Of a stretch of 64,000 bases of DNA, positions 50,549 to 58,539 are shown piece after piece (within the stretch, counting starts at the first letter, position 1; every line of letters starts with the position of its first letter). Made by a program: the position numbers and the translations under genes. The notes beneath the pieces are model-generated. The model had not been told where the DNA came from and searched no databases. It was given only the letters and a program-made list of their open reading frames with translations. Source of the DNA: Syntrophobacterales bacterium Delta_02 (lineage in GTDB: Bacteria > Desulfobacterota > Syntrophorhabdia > Syntrophorhabdales > Syntrophorhabdaceae); the NCBI GenBank assembly GCA_001603955.1, contig LVAA01000012.1, positions 50,804 through 114,803 of the forward strand, in the 5' to 3' direction.

Positions 50549-51829
50549 ATGAAGCCAATCAGGCATTACGTGGTATGGATTCTCGCGGCGACAATGCTGA
50601 TGAGCCCGTTCCTGGCGGCAGCCTCACAGCACGATTATGAAATCACCTCAGGCGACGCGAACACCGGAATCGCATACAGGGCGGCCGTCAACGCCGCCCT
50701 CCAGGCGCTCGCCTCGTCATCCTCGGGCGCAACCGCCCCTGCAACGCCATTCGCTAACCAGTTGTGGGCCGATACAGACAACGGCCTTCTCAAGATCAGA
50801 AACCCCGCGAACGATGCCTGGATCACGATCGGAAAGCTCTCGGAGATATACCTCGGCCTCGCTGCTCTGAGTGCCCAGAATGACTTCACGTCGAGTCAAA
50901 AGTTGAAGGGGGATGCCCTGTTGCTGCGCCTGAAAGACAGCGGAGCCAGCGGTGCGGAATGGGCGATCCGCAGCGACGAAGGCAACCTTGAGGTCGTATT
51001 GAACACCGGAACCGAGAGCGCCCCCGTCTGGACCGTACAGGCAAGGGTTGACATCAATACCCTGCGCATCGGGAACGGCACCTCCGCAGACATCGACATC
51101 GTAGCCAACAACAACGCCGCCAACAAACCACGGCTCAGATACCAGGCCAGCGGATCGAAGTGGCAATACAGCAATGATGGAGAGGCGTTCATCGACATCG
51201 GCACCGGCGATGGCGGCGATCTGCCGGCAGGCGGATCGACCGGGCAGGTTCTCGCGAAGACCTCCGGAGCGGATTATGACGTCGGGTGGGTAACGCAGGC
51301 AAGCGCCAGCAAGCTGCAGCAGCAAATATTCACCAGCTCCGGAACGTTCACGTTTCCCGCGGGCACGACGGCCGGTACGGTCTTCAAGTTCGTCATCACC
51401 GGGGCGGGCGGGAATTGTTATTCCGGGACATGGCATGGAGGGGCGGCTGGAGGCACGGCCATTGTGTGGCTGTCCGGATTTACCGCCGGGCAAACGATCA
51501 CCGTCACGGTCGGTGCAATTGACATGGGGGATAACAATTATCCGGGAGGTTCCAGTACAATATCATCGGGAACCGCATCGATAAGCACCGTAACGGGCGG
51601 CGGAGGACCGGCCGGTAGCATGACAGGAGGCACCGCCTCAGGCGGACACATAAATATCACAGGCGGCGGAGGATTGAGCATCGATGGAACGCTCACAGGC
51701 ACGAAGCTGGGCGGCTCCTCCTACTGGGGCAGTGCCCCGGCTTATGGCGCCGGTAGATCCTGCACGCCCAAGTATGGTTATTATCCGAACCAGGGCGCCG
51801 GCATCGTCGTCGTTGAGTGGGTACTTTAG
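50549..51829 (+). CDS. Tail fibre protein 1 with signal-like N-terminus and Gly-rich tip
   Basis: A 426-residue fibre-like protein. Residues 7-26 are hydrophobic and look like a signal peptide (YVVWILAATMLMSPFLAAAS), unexpected for a virion part. Then QHDYEITSGDANTGIAYRAA, shared with the next gene, a repeat-like shaft, and from about residue 280 a polyglycine-rich domain ending GAGIVVVEWVL, as in phage receptor-binding adhesins. The ATG follows AAAGGAGG. Confidence 0.75.
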   Translation: MKPIRHYVVWILAATMLMSPFLAAASQHDYEITSGDANTGIAYRAAVNAALQALASSSSGATAPATPFANQLWADTDNGLLKIRNPANDAWITIGKLSEIYLGLAALSAQNDFTSSQKLKGDALLLRLKDSGASGAEWAIRSDEGNLEVVLNTGTESAPVWTVQARVDINTLRIGNGTSADIDIVANNNAANKPRLRYQASGSKWQYSNDGEAFIDIGTGDGGDLPAGGSTGQVLAKTSGADYDVGWVTQASASKLQQQIFTSSGTFTFPAGTTAGTVFKFVITGAGGNCYSGTWHGGAAGGTAIVWLSGFTAGQTITVTVGAIDMGDNNYPGGSSTISSGTASISTVTGGGGPAGSMTGGTASGGHINITGGGGLSIDGTLTGTKLGGSSYWGSAPAYGAGRSCTPKYGYYPNQGAGIVVVEWVL

Positions 51830-51838
51830 GAGGGACAT

Positions 51839-52930
51839 ATGCAGCACAGCTACAATATTACAGCGGCCGATGCAAAGGGCGGTTTGGCGTTTCGCGCGGC
51901 GGTCAATGCGGCCCTCCAGGCTCTGGTCTCGAACAATCTCGGAGAATCCGCCGCAACAACCCTATACGAAGGCATGTGGCAATGGTTTGAGGGCGGATCC
52001 ACCTGGACGCTAAAAGCCTACACGGGCGTCGAGGGCTATGAATGGGTGACGATCCTTACCATCGACACCAGCACGGGAACCCTGACCTTCGAGGGTCTCG
52101 CCGATTTCCTATTAGATGACTTCGCCGAGTATTCTGAAAAGGCCATTCCTGCCGACGATGACACGATTCTCATCAATGACAGCGAGGATGAGGGTGCCGT
52201 GAAGAGGATTACGAAGAGCAGCCTTAGTACACCTGCTGCTCTGGCATCTTACAGGGATCTTGTTGTTGCCAACAACAGTTCGAACCCCACCTACCAGGTC
52301 GACGTGGCCGCCGCGGCGATCGTCCTCGAGGACTCGTCCGGCAATGCGAAACGTTTCGGGACTCTTGCGGAGACCGTGGACATCACAGCATCCGGGGCTA
52401 ATGGTCTGGACACGGGCAGCGAAGCGGCGTCAACGTGGTACCACATCTGGGCCATAGGAAAATCGGACGGCACACTCGACGCCCTGGTGTCCACATCGTC
52501 CACTGCCCCCACCCTGCCCGAGGGCTACACCTATAAAGGCTATCTCGGAGCGGTCTATAACAATGGAAGTTCTAATATCATCACATTCCATCAGTACAAC
52601 AACGACGTGTCCATAATGGAGACAGGCGTACTGGCGGGGGGAACGCAATCGTCATATACCTCGGTCTCTCTGGCAGCGGCAGTCCCTCCGACTGCAAAAA
52701 CCGTTACGGGCTTCCTGAGCGCCGTAGGGGGAGCGTCCACTGCCCCTGCAGCCTATCTGGCTGCAACTTCAGCGGGAATTAGCGCCATGACCGTTCAGAG
52801 CAACGCGGCAAACAACTCTACGTTCACCGCTTTTATCACGATGAAGTTGGTTGAGGCGCAAACGGTATATTACAAGAATCTGGCCACCGGAGGAAGCGTA
52901 TATCTCTATGTGAGCCAATTCAGCTATTAG
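51839..52930 (+). CDS. Tail fibre protein 2, paralogous N-terminus
   Basis: A 363-residue fibre-like protein. Its first 80 residues match those of the upstream fibre after its signal segment (QHSYNITAADAKGGLAFRAA, VNAALQAL), so both should dock at the same tail site. The shaft and C-terminal domain differ (YHIWAIGKSDGTLDALVSTS, then a Thr/Ser/Ala-rich end). Two fibres with one anchor suggest alternative or double receptors. GGAGGG precedes the ATG. Confidence 0.78.
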   Translation: MQHSYNITAADAKGGLAFRAAVNAALQALVSNNLGESAATTLYEGMWQWFEGGSTWTLKAYTGVEGYEWVTILTIDTSTGTLTFEGLADFLLDDFAEYSEKAIPADDDTILINDSEDEGAVKRITKSSLSTPAALASYRDLVVANNSSNPTYQVDVAAAAIVLEDSSGNAKRFGTLAETVDITASGANGLDTGSEAASTWYHIWAIGKSDGTLDALVSTSSTAPTLPEGYTYKGYLGAVYNNGSSNIITFHQYNNDVSIMETGVLAGGTQSSYTSVSLAAAVPPTAKTVTGFLSAVGGASTAPAAYLAATSAGISAMTVQSNAANNSTFTAFITMKLVEAQTVYYKNLATGGSVYLYVSQFSY

Positions 52931-52940
52931 GAGGCAATCC

Positions 52941-53327
52941 GTGAAGATAGTTTATAGGCTGAGCGATGTGGGGCAGGCCAGGGACATGAGGTTTGAGTCG
53001 GATGGCTATGTGTTGCTGGCGGGGGAAAGTGAATTGGCTGGTGACGTTCTTCCTGATATCAGCACACTGCATAGCCAGGGATACAAGACTGCGCTGGAGA
53101 GGGTCACGTCCATCAGTATGCGCCAGGCACGCCTGCAGATGCTGGCCATGGGGGTTCTGTCCCAGGTCGAGGCGGCAATTGAGCAGGCCGGGCAGGCAGC
53201 TCAGATCGAATGGGAGTATGCCACGACGGTGGAGCGGGACAATGTGTTATTTCAGAGTATAAAGGCAGCGCTGGGATTCACAGATGAGCATGAGGAAACG
53301 TTTTTCAACGAGGGGAATAAACTGTAA
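52941..53327 (+). CDS. Tail fibre-associated protein (possible assembly chaperone)
   Basis: A 128-residue protein with a GTG/ATG-region start after AGGAGG; helical C-terminal part (SMRQARLQMLAMGVLSQVEA, EQAGQAAQIEWEYATTVERD) like the small proteins that follow tail fibres. It is the last phage gene before the right end. A fibre chaperone role is inference from position. Confidence 0.65.
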   Translation: MKIVYRLSDVGQARDMRFESDGYVLLAGESELAGDVLPDISTLHSQGYKTALERVTSISMRQARLQMLAMGVLSQVEAAIEQAGQAAQIEWEYATTVERDNVLFQSIKAALGFTDEHEETFFNEGNKL

Positions 53328-53357
53328 CAAAATCCCTCACTCCGAGACCATTAAATA

Positions 53358-53421
53358 TCTCTCATCGAAATGCAATTATCTAACATCGAAATGCAATTTC
53401 TCTAACATGTTTCATGCAATT
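53358..53421. repeat. Right-end transposase-binding sites (three copies)
   Basis: TCTCATCGAAATGCAATT (53360-53377), CTAACATCGAAATGCAATT (53380-53398) and TCTAACATGTTTCATGCAAT (53401-53420) form three direct repeats, with ATGCAATT cores at 53370, 53391 and 53414 (21 and 23 bp apart). They are inverted relative to the left-end copies. This mirrors R3-R2-R1 of Mu, with R1 outermost. Confidence 0.78.
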
Positions 53422-53515
53422 TACTTAAAGGAATCCGGGACGGCATTCCCTAATGAACTGGTTCAGACGGCGAGGAGGCTGGACATTATGCTGCAATGAT
53501 CCGGGCAGCAAAAAG

Positions 53516-53589
<74 letters not shown>

Positions 53590-53599
53590 GTGGTGGACT

Positions 53600-53628
53600 A
53601 TTATAGCGGTTTTGCCTTCTGAATTCAA
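53600..53628 (-). promoter_or_regulatory. Promoter of tRNA-Arg
   Basis: Minus-strand TTGAAT (53623-53628) and TATAAT (53600-53605) are 17 bp apart, and the second box is ten bases before the tRNA 5' end. A near-consensus sigma-70 promoter. Confidence 0.8.
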
Positions 53629-53775
53629 TACAATCGGGTGGGTCGGCGGGGTGGCGCAAAATCTTTGTTCCTTCATTATCTGCTTGAAAAAATAGCTGAG
53701 TAAGGTTATGTTGTTACCGTTCACGGACTCTGGACAAACAGTTATTGACTTTCATATATCAAAAGAGGTGAAGCA

Positions 53776-53868
53776 ATGGGCAGTGTGATGAAGTGGAGGA
53801 AGAAGAAGATCAGGAAACATAAATATAAAAAATTAAGAAGAAGAACGCGGCACCAGCGGAGGAAGTAG
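53776..53868 (+). CDS. mS38-type (AURKAIP1/COX24 domain) small ribosomal protein
   Basis: A 30-residue, very basic protein: MGSVMKWRKKKIRKHKYKKL, then RRRTRHQRRK. It matches the AURKAIP1/COX24 pattern, KMRKHKxRKLxKRTR in bacterial and mitochondrial small-subunit protein mS38. AAAGAGGTG precedes the ATG. It would bind 16S rRNA on the small subunit. Its last 36 bases overlap the 3' end of the convergent endonuclease IV gene. Such genes are usually missed because of their size. Confidence 0.85.
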   Translation: MGSVMKWRKKKIRKHKYKKLRRRTRHQRRK

Positions 53869-54666
53869 CGAGCGCATAACCTCCATATTGACTTCGTCCA
53901 TATTGCCCATCTTCGGCGTCTCCATGATGCCGGCCAGATGGGCAAATCTTTTATCCCTCACGAGCGTCCGGAAGAACTTAAGGCCGATCTCACCCTGGCC
54001 GATATGCCAGTGACGGTCGGCATGGGAGCCGGCGGCGGCCTTTGAATCGTTAAGGTGGAACAGGCCGATCCTTTCAAGCCCCAGGGTCCTTTCGAATTCA
54101 TCGAGGAACCCCTTCCAGACATCTTTCTTCCTTATGTCGCATCCCGATTCGAAAAGGTGCGCCGTATCGATGCAGAACAGGGTCTTCTCCTTGTTGGCGA
54201 CGCCCTCGTATATGCGCGCCAGTTCTTCGATGTCCCTTCCTATGACGTTCCCCTGCCCGGCGGTGTTCTCGATGAGGACCGCGACATCATGGCGATCATG
54301 AACGCTGTCTATCGCCTGGGCCGTCATTTTCACGCCCGCTAGCCTGTCGGGACGGGACCCGGGATGAACAACGAGGGACCCGATCCCCAGTCTCTCGCAG
54401 AGGGCGGCCTCGTGGAGGAACCCCTCGAGGTTCCGCTCGTCCCCATCGATCTTCGCGAGGTTGGGAAGGTAAGACAGGTGGGCGAAAACGGGCAGTTCCG
54501 CCGACAGGCGGCCGAAGGCTGCGAGGTCGGCATCGGAGAACTCCCTTCGCTCCCAGGACCGGGGGTTCTTGACAAAGACCTGCACCACCTCGCACCCGAG
54601 CTCTTTCGCCTGGCTCAGCGTGTCATCAAAACCCTTCGCTATGGAAACATGGAAACCGATCTTCAT
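53833..54666 (-). CDS. nfo: Endonuclease IV (deoxyribonuclease IV)
   Basis: A 277-residue AP endonuclease with TIM-barrel fold. It has the three family signatures: LVVHPGSR (zinc His), LFCIDTAHLFESG (Asp, His) and the later LFHLNDSK...HADRHWHIGQGEIG with Asp-x-His and Glu. It cuts the backbone 5' of abasic sites in base-excision repair using three zinc ions. Length is typical. The gene is convergent with the mS38-type gene and overlaps its 3' end. Confidence 0.95.
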   Translation of the reverse strand: MKIGFHVSIAKGFDDTLSQAKELGCEVVQVFVKNPRSWERREFSDADLAAFGRLSAELPVFAHLSYLPNLAKIDGDERNLEGFLHEAALCERLGIGSLVVHPGSRPDRLAGVKMTAQAIDSVHDRHDVAVLIENTAGQGNVIGRDIEELARIYEGVANKEKTLFCIDTAHLFESGCDIRKKDVWKGFLDEFERTLGLERIGLFHLNDSKAAAGSHADRHWHIGQGEIGLKFFRTLVRDKRFAHLAGIMETPKMGNMDEVNMEVMRSLLPPLVPRSSS

Positions 54667-54741
54667 CGCGGACCCGATACCGGGAACAGGATATTACAAA
54701 AACCCTTGCAAAGAAATACGGAAAGTTGCACAATGTAGACC

Positions 54742-55992
54742 ATGAACGGAGAAACCATAGGAATAATCGTCGGCGGCGGGCCCGCACCGGGCATCAATGG
54801 CGTCATCAGCGCCGCAACCATCGAAGCGATCAATTCGGGGATGAAGGTCGTCGGTATCAAGGGCGGTTTCAAGGCCCTCTTCGACGGCCAGAAGGATATT
54901 TTCATGCCCCTGACCATCGATGACGTGTCACGGATCCACGCATCGGGAGGGTCTATCCTTCGGACGTCACGGGACAAACCGGAGAACGCCAAGGCGAAGT
55001 TCGAGACCCTTATGTCAACCCTGAAAGAAGCGGGTATCAAGTATCTCATCACCATCGGGGGTGACGGCACCCTCTACATGGCGAACTGGATAGAACGTGA
55101 GGCGCGGGGCAGCGTCAGCGTCGTCCATACCCCTAAAACGATCGACAACGATATACCGTTGCCCGGCGGTTTCTCCACATTCGGCTTTCAGACCGCCCGC
55201 CACGTGGGGGTCTACATCGTCAACAACATCATCGAGGACGCCCGCACCATGGGCCGCTGGTACTTCATCACGGCGATGGGAAGGCATGCGGGGCACCTCG
55301 CGCTGGGCATGGGCAAAGCGGCGGGGGCGACCCTGACTCTCATACCCGAGGAATTCCCCGAGGAAAAGCTCTCCTTCAAGAAGGTCGCCGACATCCTCAC
55401 GGGTTCCATCCTGAAACGAAAGAGCATGGACAGGGACTACGGCGTGGCCATCCTCGCCGAAGGGATATCGGAGAAATTCGACCTCGAAGAGCTCAGCAAG
55501 CATGAGGAAGTCGAACGCAACGAGAAAGGAGAGCTGAAGCTCTCCGAGATACAGCTGGGAAGGGTGCTCAAGGACTTCGTGAACAAGACCCTTTCCGAGA
55601 TAAACATCGAGGTGGGCATCGTCGACAAGAACATCGGGTACGAGCTTCGCGCCGCCAATCCAATACCCTATGATGTGGAATATACGCGCAACCTCGGCTA
55701 CGGCGCCGTGCGGTTCCTTATGAAAGGAGGCACCGGCTCCATGATAGTCGCCTACGAAGGCAACCTCAGGCCCGTCCCCTTCGTGGAAATGATCGACTAC
55801 AAGACGGGAAGGGTCAAGATAAGGACAGTGGACATGGCGACGGAGACGTACGAGGTCGCCAGAAAATACATGATACGCCTCGAGAAGGAGGACCTCGTTG
55901 GCGATCATCTCGATCGCCTCGCAAGGACTGCCAACATGCCTCCGGAAAACTTCAAAACGCGCTTCGAGTACGTGCTCGACAACTATGGCTAG
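54742..55992 (+). CDS. pfkA: 6-phosphofructokinase, probably ATP-dependent
   Basis: A 416-residue phosphofructokinase that makes fructose 1,6-bisphosphate in glycolysis. Phosphate donor site GGDGT (106-110) has Gly where pyrophosphate users have Asp, while PKTIDND (131-137) has Lys as in PPi and long ATP enzymes. The pair Gly plus Lys is known from plant-type/long ATP-PFKs, so ATP is the likelier donor. MGRHAGHLALG follows. It is longer than E. coli PfkA (320 aa) because of a C-terminal extension. Divergent from nfo. Confidence 0.88.
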   Translation: MNGETIGIIVGGGPAPGINGVISAATIEAINSGMKVVGIKGGFKALFDGQKDIFMPLTIDDVSRIHASGGSILRTSRDKPENAKAKFETLMSTLKEAGIKYLITIGGDGTLYMANWIEREARGSVSVVHTPKTIDNDIPLPGGFSTFGFQTARHVGVYIVNNIIEDARTMGRWYFITAMGRHAGHLALGMGKAAGATLTLIPEEFPEEKLSFKKVADILTGSILKRKSMDRDYGVAILAEGISEKFDLEELSKHEEVERNEKGELKLSEIQLGRVLKDFVNKTLSEINIEVGIVDKNIGYELRAANPIPYDVEYTRNLGYGAVRFLMKGGTGSMIVAYEGNLRPVPFVEMIDYKTGRVKIRTVDMATETYEVARKYMIRLEKEDLVGDHLDRLARTANMPPENFKTRFEYVLDNYG

Positions 55993-56024
55993 GCGCCGTC
56001 TTCCGGGACAACCTCACACATGAC

Positions 56025-57263
56025 ATGATAGACGAGCGGAAGAAATTCCAGGAAGTCCTCAATGTCGGCCTTGAAGTGACCCAGACAAGGGACATCGATA
56101 TCCTCCTGGAACGTATTCTCACCAAGGCCCGTTACCTGACGAACGCGGACGCGGGGTCCATCTACATCAAGGACAGAGATACCCTTCTGTTCCGCTACAC
56201 CCAGAATGAAACACTTCAGAGACAGCTCCCCGCCGGCAAGAAGCTCATCTATTCAACCTTTACCATCCCCGTCAACAATCAGTCCATAGCGGGCTATGTC
56301 GCCAACACGGGACAGGTCCTCAACCTGGAGAACGTTTATCATCTCGACGGGAGCGTGCCCTTCTCCTTCGACCCTTCCTACGACAAACTCTCCGGATACA
56401 GGACGCAGTCCGTGCTCTCCTTTCCCCTGAAGACCCACAACGACGAGGTGGTCGGGGTACTCCAACTCATAAACGCCACGGACCACAACGGACGTATCGT
56501 TGCCTTTCAACCCGACGACGAGCCCTTCGTCGTCCACTTTGCCAATAACGCCGCCATCGCTGTCGACCGGGCGACGATGACGCGCGACATCATCCTGCGC
56601 ATGATCAAGATGGCGGAGCTCCGGGACCCCATGGAAACGGGCGCCCACGTTAACCGCGTTTCGTCCTATTCCGTCGAGCTCTACGAGGCATGGGCGGCGA
56701 AGAAGGGCATCGGCAAGGCGGAGGTGGAACAGAACAAGGACATCCTCAAAATGTCTGCCATGCTCCACGACGTGGGAAAAGTGGCCATAACGGATCTCAT
56801 CCTCAAGAAACCGGCCCGCCTCGACAGTTACGAGTACGAGGTGATGAAACAGCACACCTACCTGGGGGCGCAGCTCTTCGCCCATCAGCGCAGCGATTTC
56901 GACAAGGCCTCCTTCCTTGTCGCCCTCAACCACCACGAAAGGTGGGACGGCAAAGGCTACCCCGGCTATATCGATTACAAGACGGGTGAGCCCCTGCGGG
57001 GTTTCGAAGACTTAAGCGGCAGGGCCATCGGCAAGAAAGAGGAGGAGATCCCCATCTTCGGCCGCATCGTAGCCATTGCCGACGTCTTCGACGCCCTGAG
57101 CTCGGGAAGGTCCTACAAGGAGCCCTGGGAGGAAGAGCGCGTCCTCGAAACGATGGACCGCGAACGGGGCAAGCATTTCGACCCCGAAATGCTCGACGTC
57201 TTCTTCTCCATCCTCGACGTCATCCGCAACATCATGCAAAGGTATCCAGACAACAACGAATAA
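56025..57263 (+). CDS. GAF-HD-GYP c-di-GMP phosphodiesterase
   Basis: A 412-residue cytoplasmic signalling protein. The GAF domain covers about residues 10-185 (TNADAGSIYIKD, VVGVLQLINATD). The HD-GYP domain follows, with His248-Asp249 in MLHDVGKVAI and HHERWDGKGYP at 303-313. HD-GYP proteins hydrolyse c-di-GMP to GMP. The metal ligands are intact, so it is probably active and set by a ligand bound at GAF. It starts 33 bp after pfkA, in the same direction. It opposes the diguanylate cyclase near 62 kb. Confidence 0.92.
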   Translation: MIDERKKFQEVLNVGLEVTQTRDIDILLERILTKARYLTNADAGSIYIKDRDTLLFRYTQNETLQRQLPAGKKLIYSTFTIPVNNQSIAGYVANTGQVLNLENVYHLDGSVPFSFDPSYDKLSGYRTQSVLSFPLKTHNDEVVGVLQLINATDHNGRIVAFQPDDEPFVVHFANNAAIAVDRATMTRDIILRMIKMAELRDPMETGAHVNRVSSYSVELYEAWAAKKGIGKAEVEQNKDILKMSAMLHDVGKVAITDLILKKPARLDSYEYEVMKQHTYLGAQLFAHQRSDFDKASFLVALNHHERWDGKGYPGYIDYKTGEPLRGFEDLSGRAIGKKEEEIPIFGRIVAIADVFDALSSGRSYKEPWEEERVLETMDRERGKHFDPEMLDVFFSILDVIRNIMQRYPDNNE

Positions 57264-57270
57264 AAAAAAT

Positions 57271-57393
57271 AGCTTGAACAGCTTGAGCCGCTTGAACGTT
57301 AAAGAACAAAACACCCCTTCCTATCTAGCTGGAAAGAAAGGGTCTTTGCCTCTAGCGTTCAAGCTGTTCAAGCGGCTCAAGCTGTTGCAACCG
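57271..57393. repeat. 9-mer repeat cassette at a convergent gene junction
   Basis: Left arm 57271-57298 has GCTTGAACA, GCTTGAGCC, GCTTGAACG; right arm 57356-57393 has GTTCAAGCT, GTTCAAGCG, GCTCAAGCT, GTTGCAACC. The core contains CCCCTTCC and GGAAAGAAAGGGTCTTTG. It fills almost the entire gap between the HD-GYP and alr genes, which meet tail to tail. Confidence 0.85.
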
Positions 57394-57396
57394 CCT

Positions 57397-58521
57397 CTAG
57401 ATGTATACCCTTTTGATCCTTCTCGATATCTTGCAGAGTATTTCGTAGGGGATGGTGCCGGCCAGTTCGGCCATTTCGTTGGCGGAGATACTTCTGCCGC
57501 GGCTGTCGCCTTCGCCGAGGAGGATGGCCTCGTCGCCGCTTTGCACGCCGTCGAGATCCGTCACGTCGGCAAGGCTCCAGTCCATGCACACCCTGCCGAC
57601 AATGCTGCATTCCCTGTTCTTGATGAGGACCCGACCCTTGTTCGACAGGGAACGGGGGTATCCGTCCGAGTATCCCACCGGTATGTATGCTATCCGCGTG
57701 TCCCGGGGCGTCTGGTAGGTCCTCCCGTAACTCAAGGGAACACCGGCCGGAAAATCCCTGCAAAAGGCGATGCGGGCCACCACCTTCATGACCTGCCTCA
57801 AGGGGAGGACTTCCTCAAGGGAGCGCGACGGGTGTGACCCGTAGAGGCTTATCCCCGCGCGAACGAGGGAGAAATGGGCCTCGGGATATGTGACGATCGC
57901 GCCGCTGGAGCTCATGTGCGCGTATGCCGGGTCAAGGCCTGCCGCCCTGAAGGTATCCACCACTTTTAGGAAGGCCCTCACCTGGGAGAGCCCATACTCG
58001 TCGCGTACCTCCGGCGACGGGAAATGCGTCATGATGCCTTCGGTCTTAACCCCGGGTGAATTCGCCAGGATGGCGGCAACTCTCTGCGCCTCGGCGGGTC
58101 TGAAACCGAGCCGTCCCATACCGGTATCGAACTTCACGTGTACCCTGACCGGCCGTGCAAACTCCTTCGAAAGGGCCGCGAGCCGCGTGAGGAGCGAGTC
58201 ATCGTGGACGACCGGCGTAAGGTCATAGCGGACGACGGGCTCGATCTCGTCCCAGGAAAAGACGCCGCTCATGATGAGAAGGGGCGTCGCGATCCCGCCC
58301 TTCCTGAGGTCCACGCCTTCGTCGACCGTTGCCACCCCCAGGTAGTCGATGCCGATGGCTTCAAGTTTTCTCGATACCTCAAGAGCCCCATGTCCGTACG
58401 CATCCGCCTTGACGACACCGAGAAGCCCGGTACCGGGCTTCAGGCACCCCCTGATGGACCTGCAGTTTTCCTCGAGGGCACCAAGGTCGATGTAGGCGAC
58501 CGCCCTCGGAGAATTGGACAT
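57397..58521 (-). CDS. alr: Alanine racemase
   Basis: A 374-residue PLP enzyme that interconverts L- and D-alanine for peptidoglycan. PLP Lys38 is in VVKADAYGHG and the second catalytic Tyr lies in LSYGRTYQTP. Other family marks are HVKFDTGMGRLG and VPVGYSDGYPR-like IPVGYSDGY, CMDWSLADVTD. GGAGG before the ATG. It lies 18 bp after the hemL stop and could be read with it. Confidence 0.95.
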   Translation of the reverse strand: MSNSPRAVAYIDLGALEENCRSIRGCLKPGTGLLGVVKADAYGHGALEVSRKLEAIGIDYLGVATVDEGVDLRKGGIATPLLIMSGVFSWDEIEPVVRYDLTPVVHDDSLLTRLAALSKEFARPVRVHVKFDTGMGRLGFRPAEAQRVAAILANSPGVKTEGIMTHFPSPEVRDEYGLSQVRAFLKVVDTFRAAGLDPAYAHMSSSGAIVTYPEAHFSLVRAGISLYGSHPSRSLEEVLPLRQVMKVVARIAFCRDFPAGVPLSYGRTYQTPRDTRIAYIPVGYSDGYPRSLSNKGRVLIKNRECSIVGRVCMDWSLADVTDLDGVQSGDEAILLGEGDSRGRSISANEMAELAGTIPYEILCKISRRIKRVYI

Positions 58522-58539
58522 TGAAGACCTCCTTTATTA

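Larger units (their letters stand above)
12782..53430. mobile_element. Mu-type transposable prophage with siphovirus-like tail, about 40.6 kb
   Basis: The element runs from a left end with TGTTAGA at 12782 to a right end with three repeat sites ending near 53421-53430. It holds a divergent repressor/early region, a DDE transposase with MuB partner, Mor-like activator, lysis genes, Mu-like small terminase, portal and F genes, and a lambda-like tail (chaperone with frameshift, tape measure, L, K and J-like proteins). This plan resembles transposable siphophages such as B3/D3112. All essential modules look intact, so it may be inducible. The exact junction bases are uncertain because no clear 5-bp target duplication is seen. 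Confidence 0.88.

Noticed and set aside
53284..53499. 71-residue ORF across the prophage right end
   Set aside because: It overlaps a tail gene and then reads through the transposase-binding repeats; only its last codons might be a remnant of the interrupted host gene.
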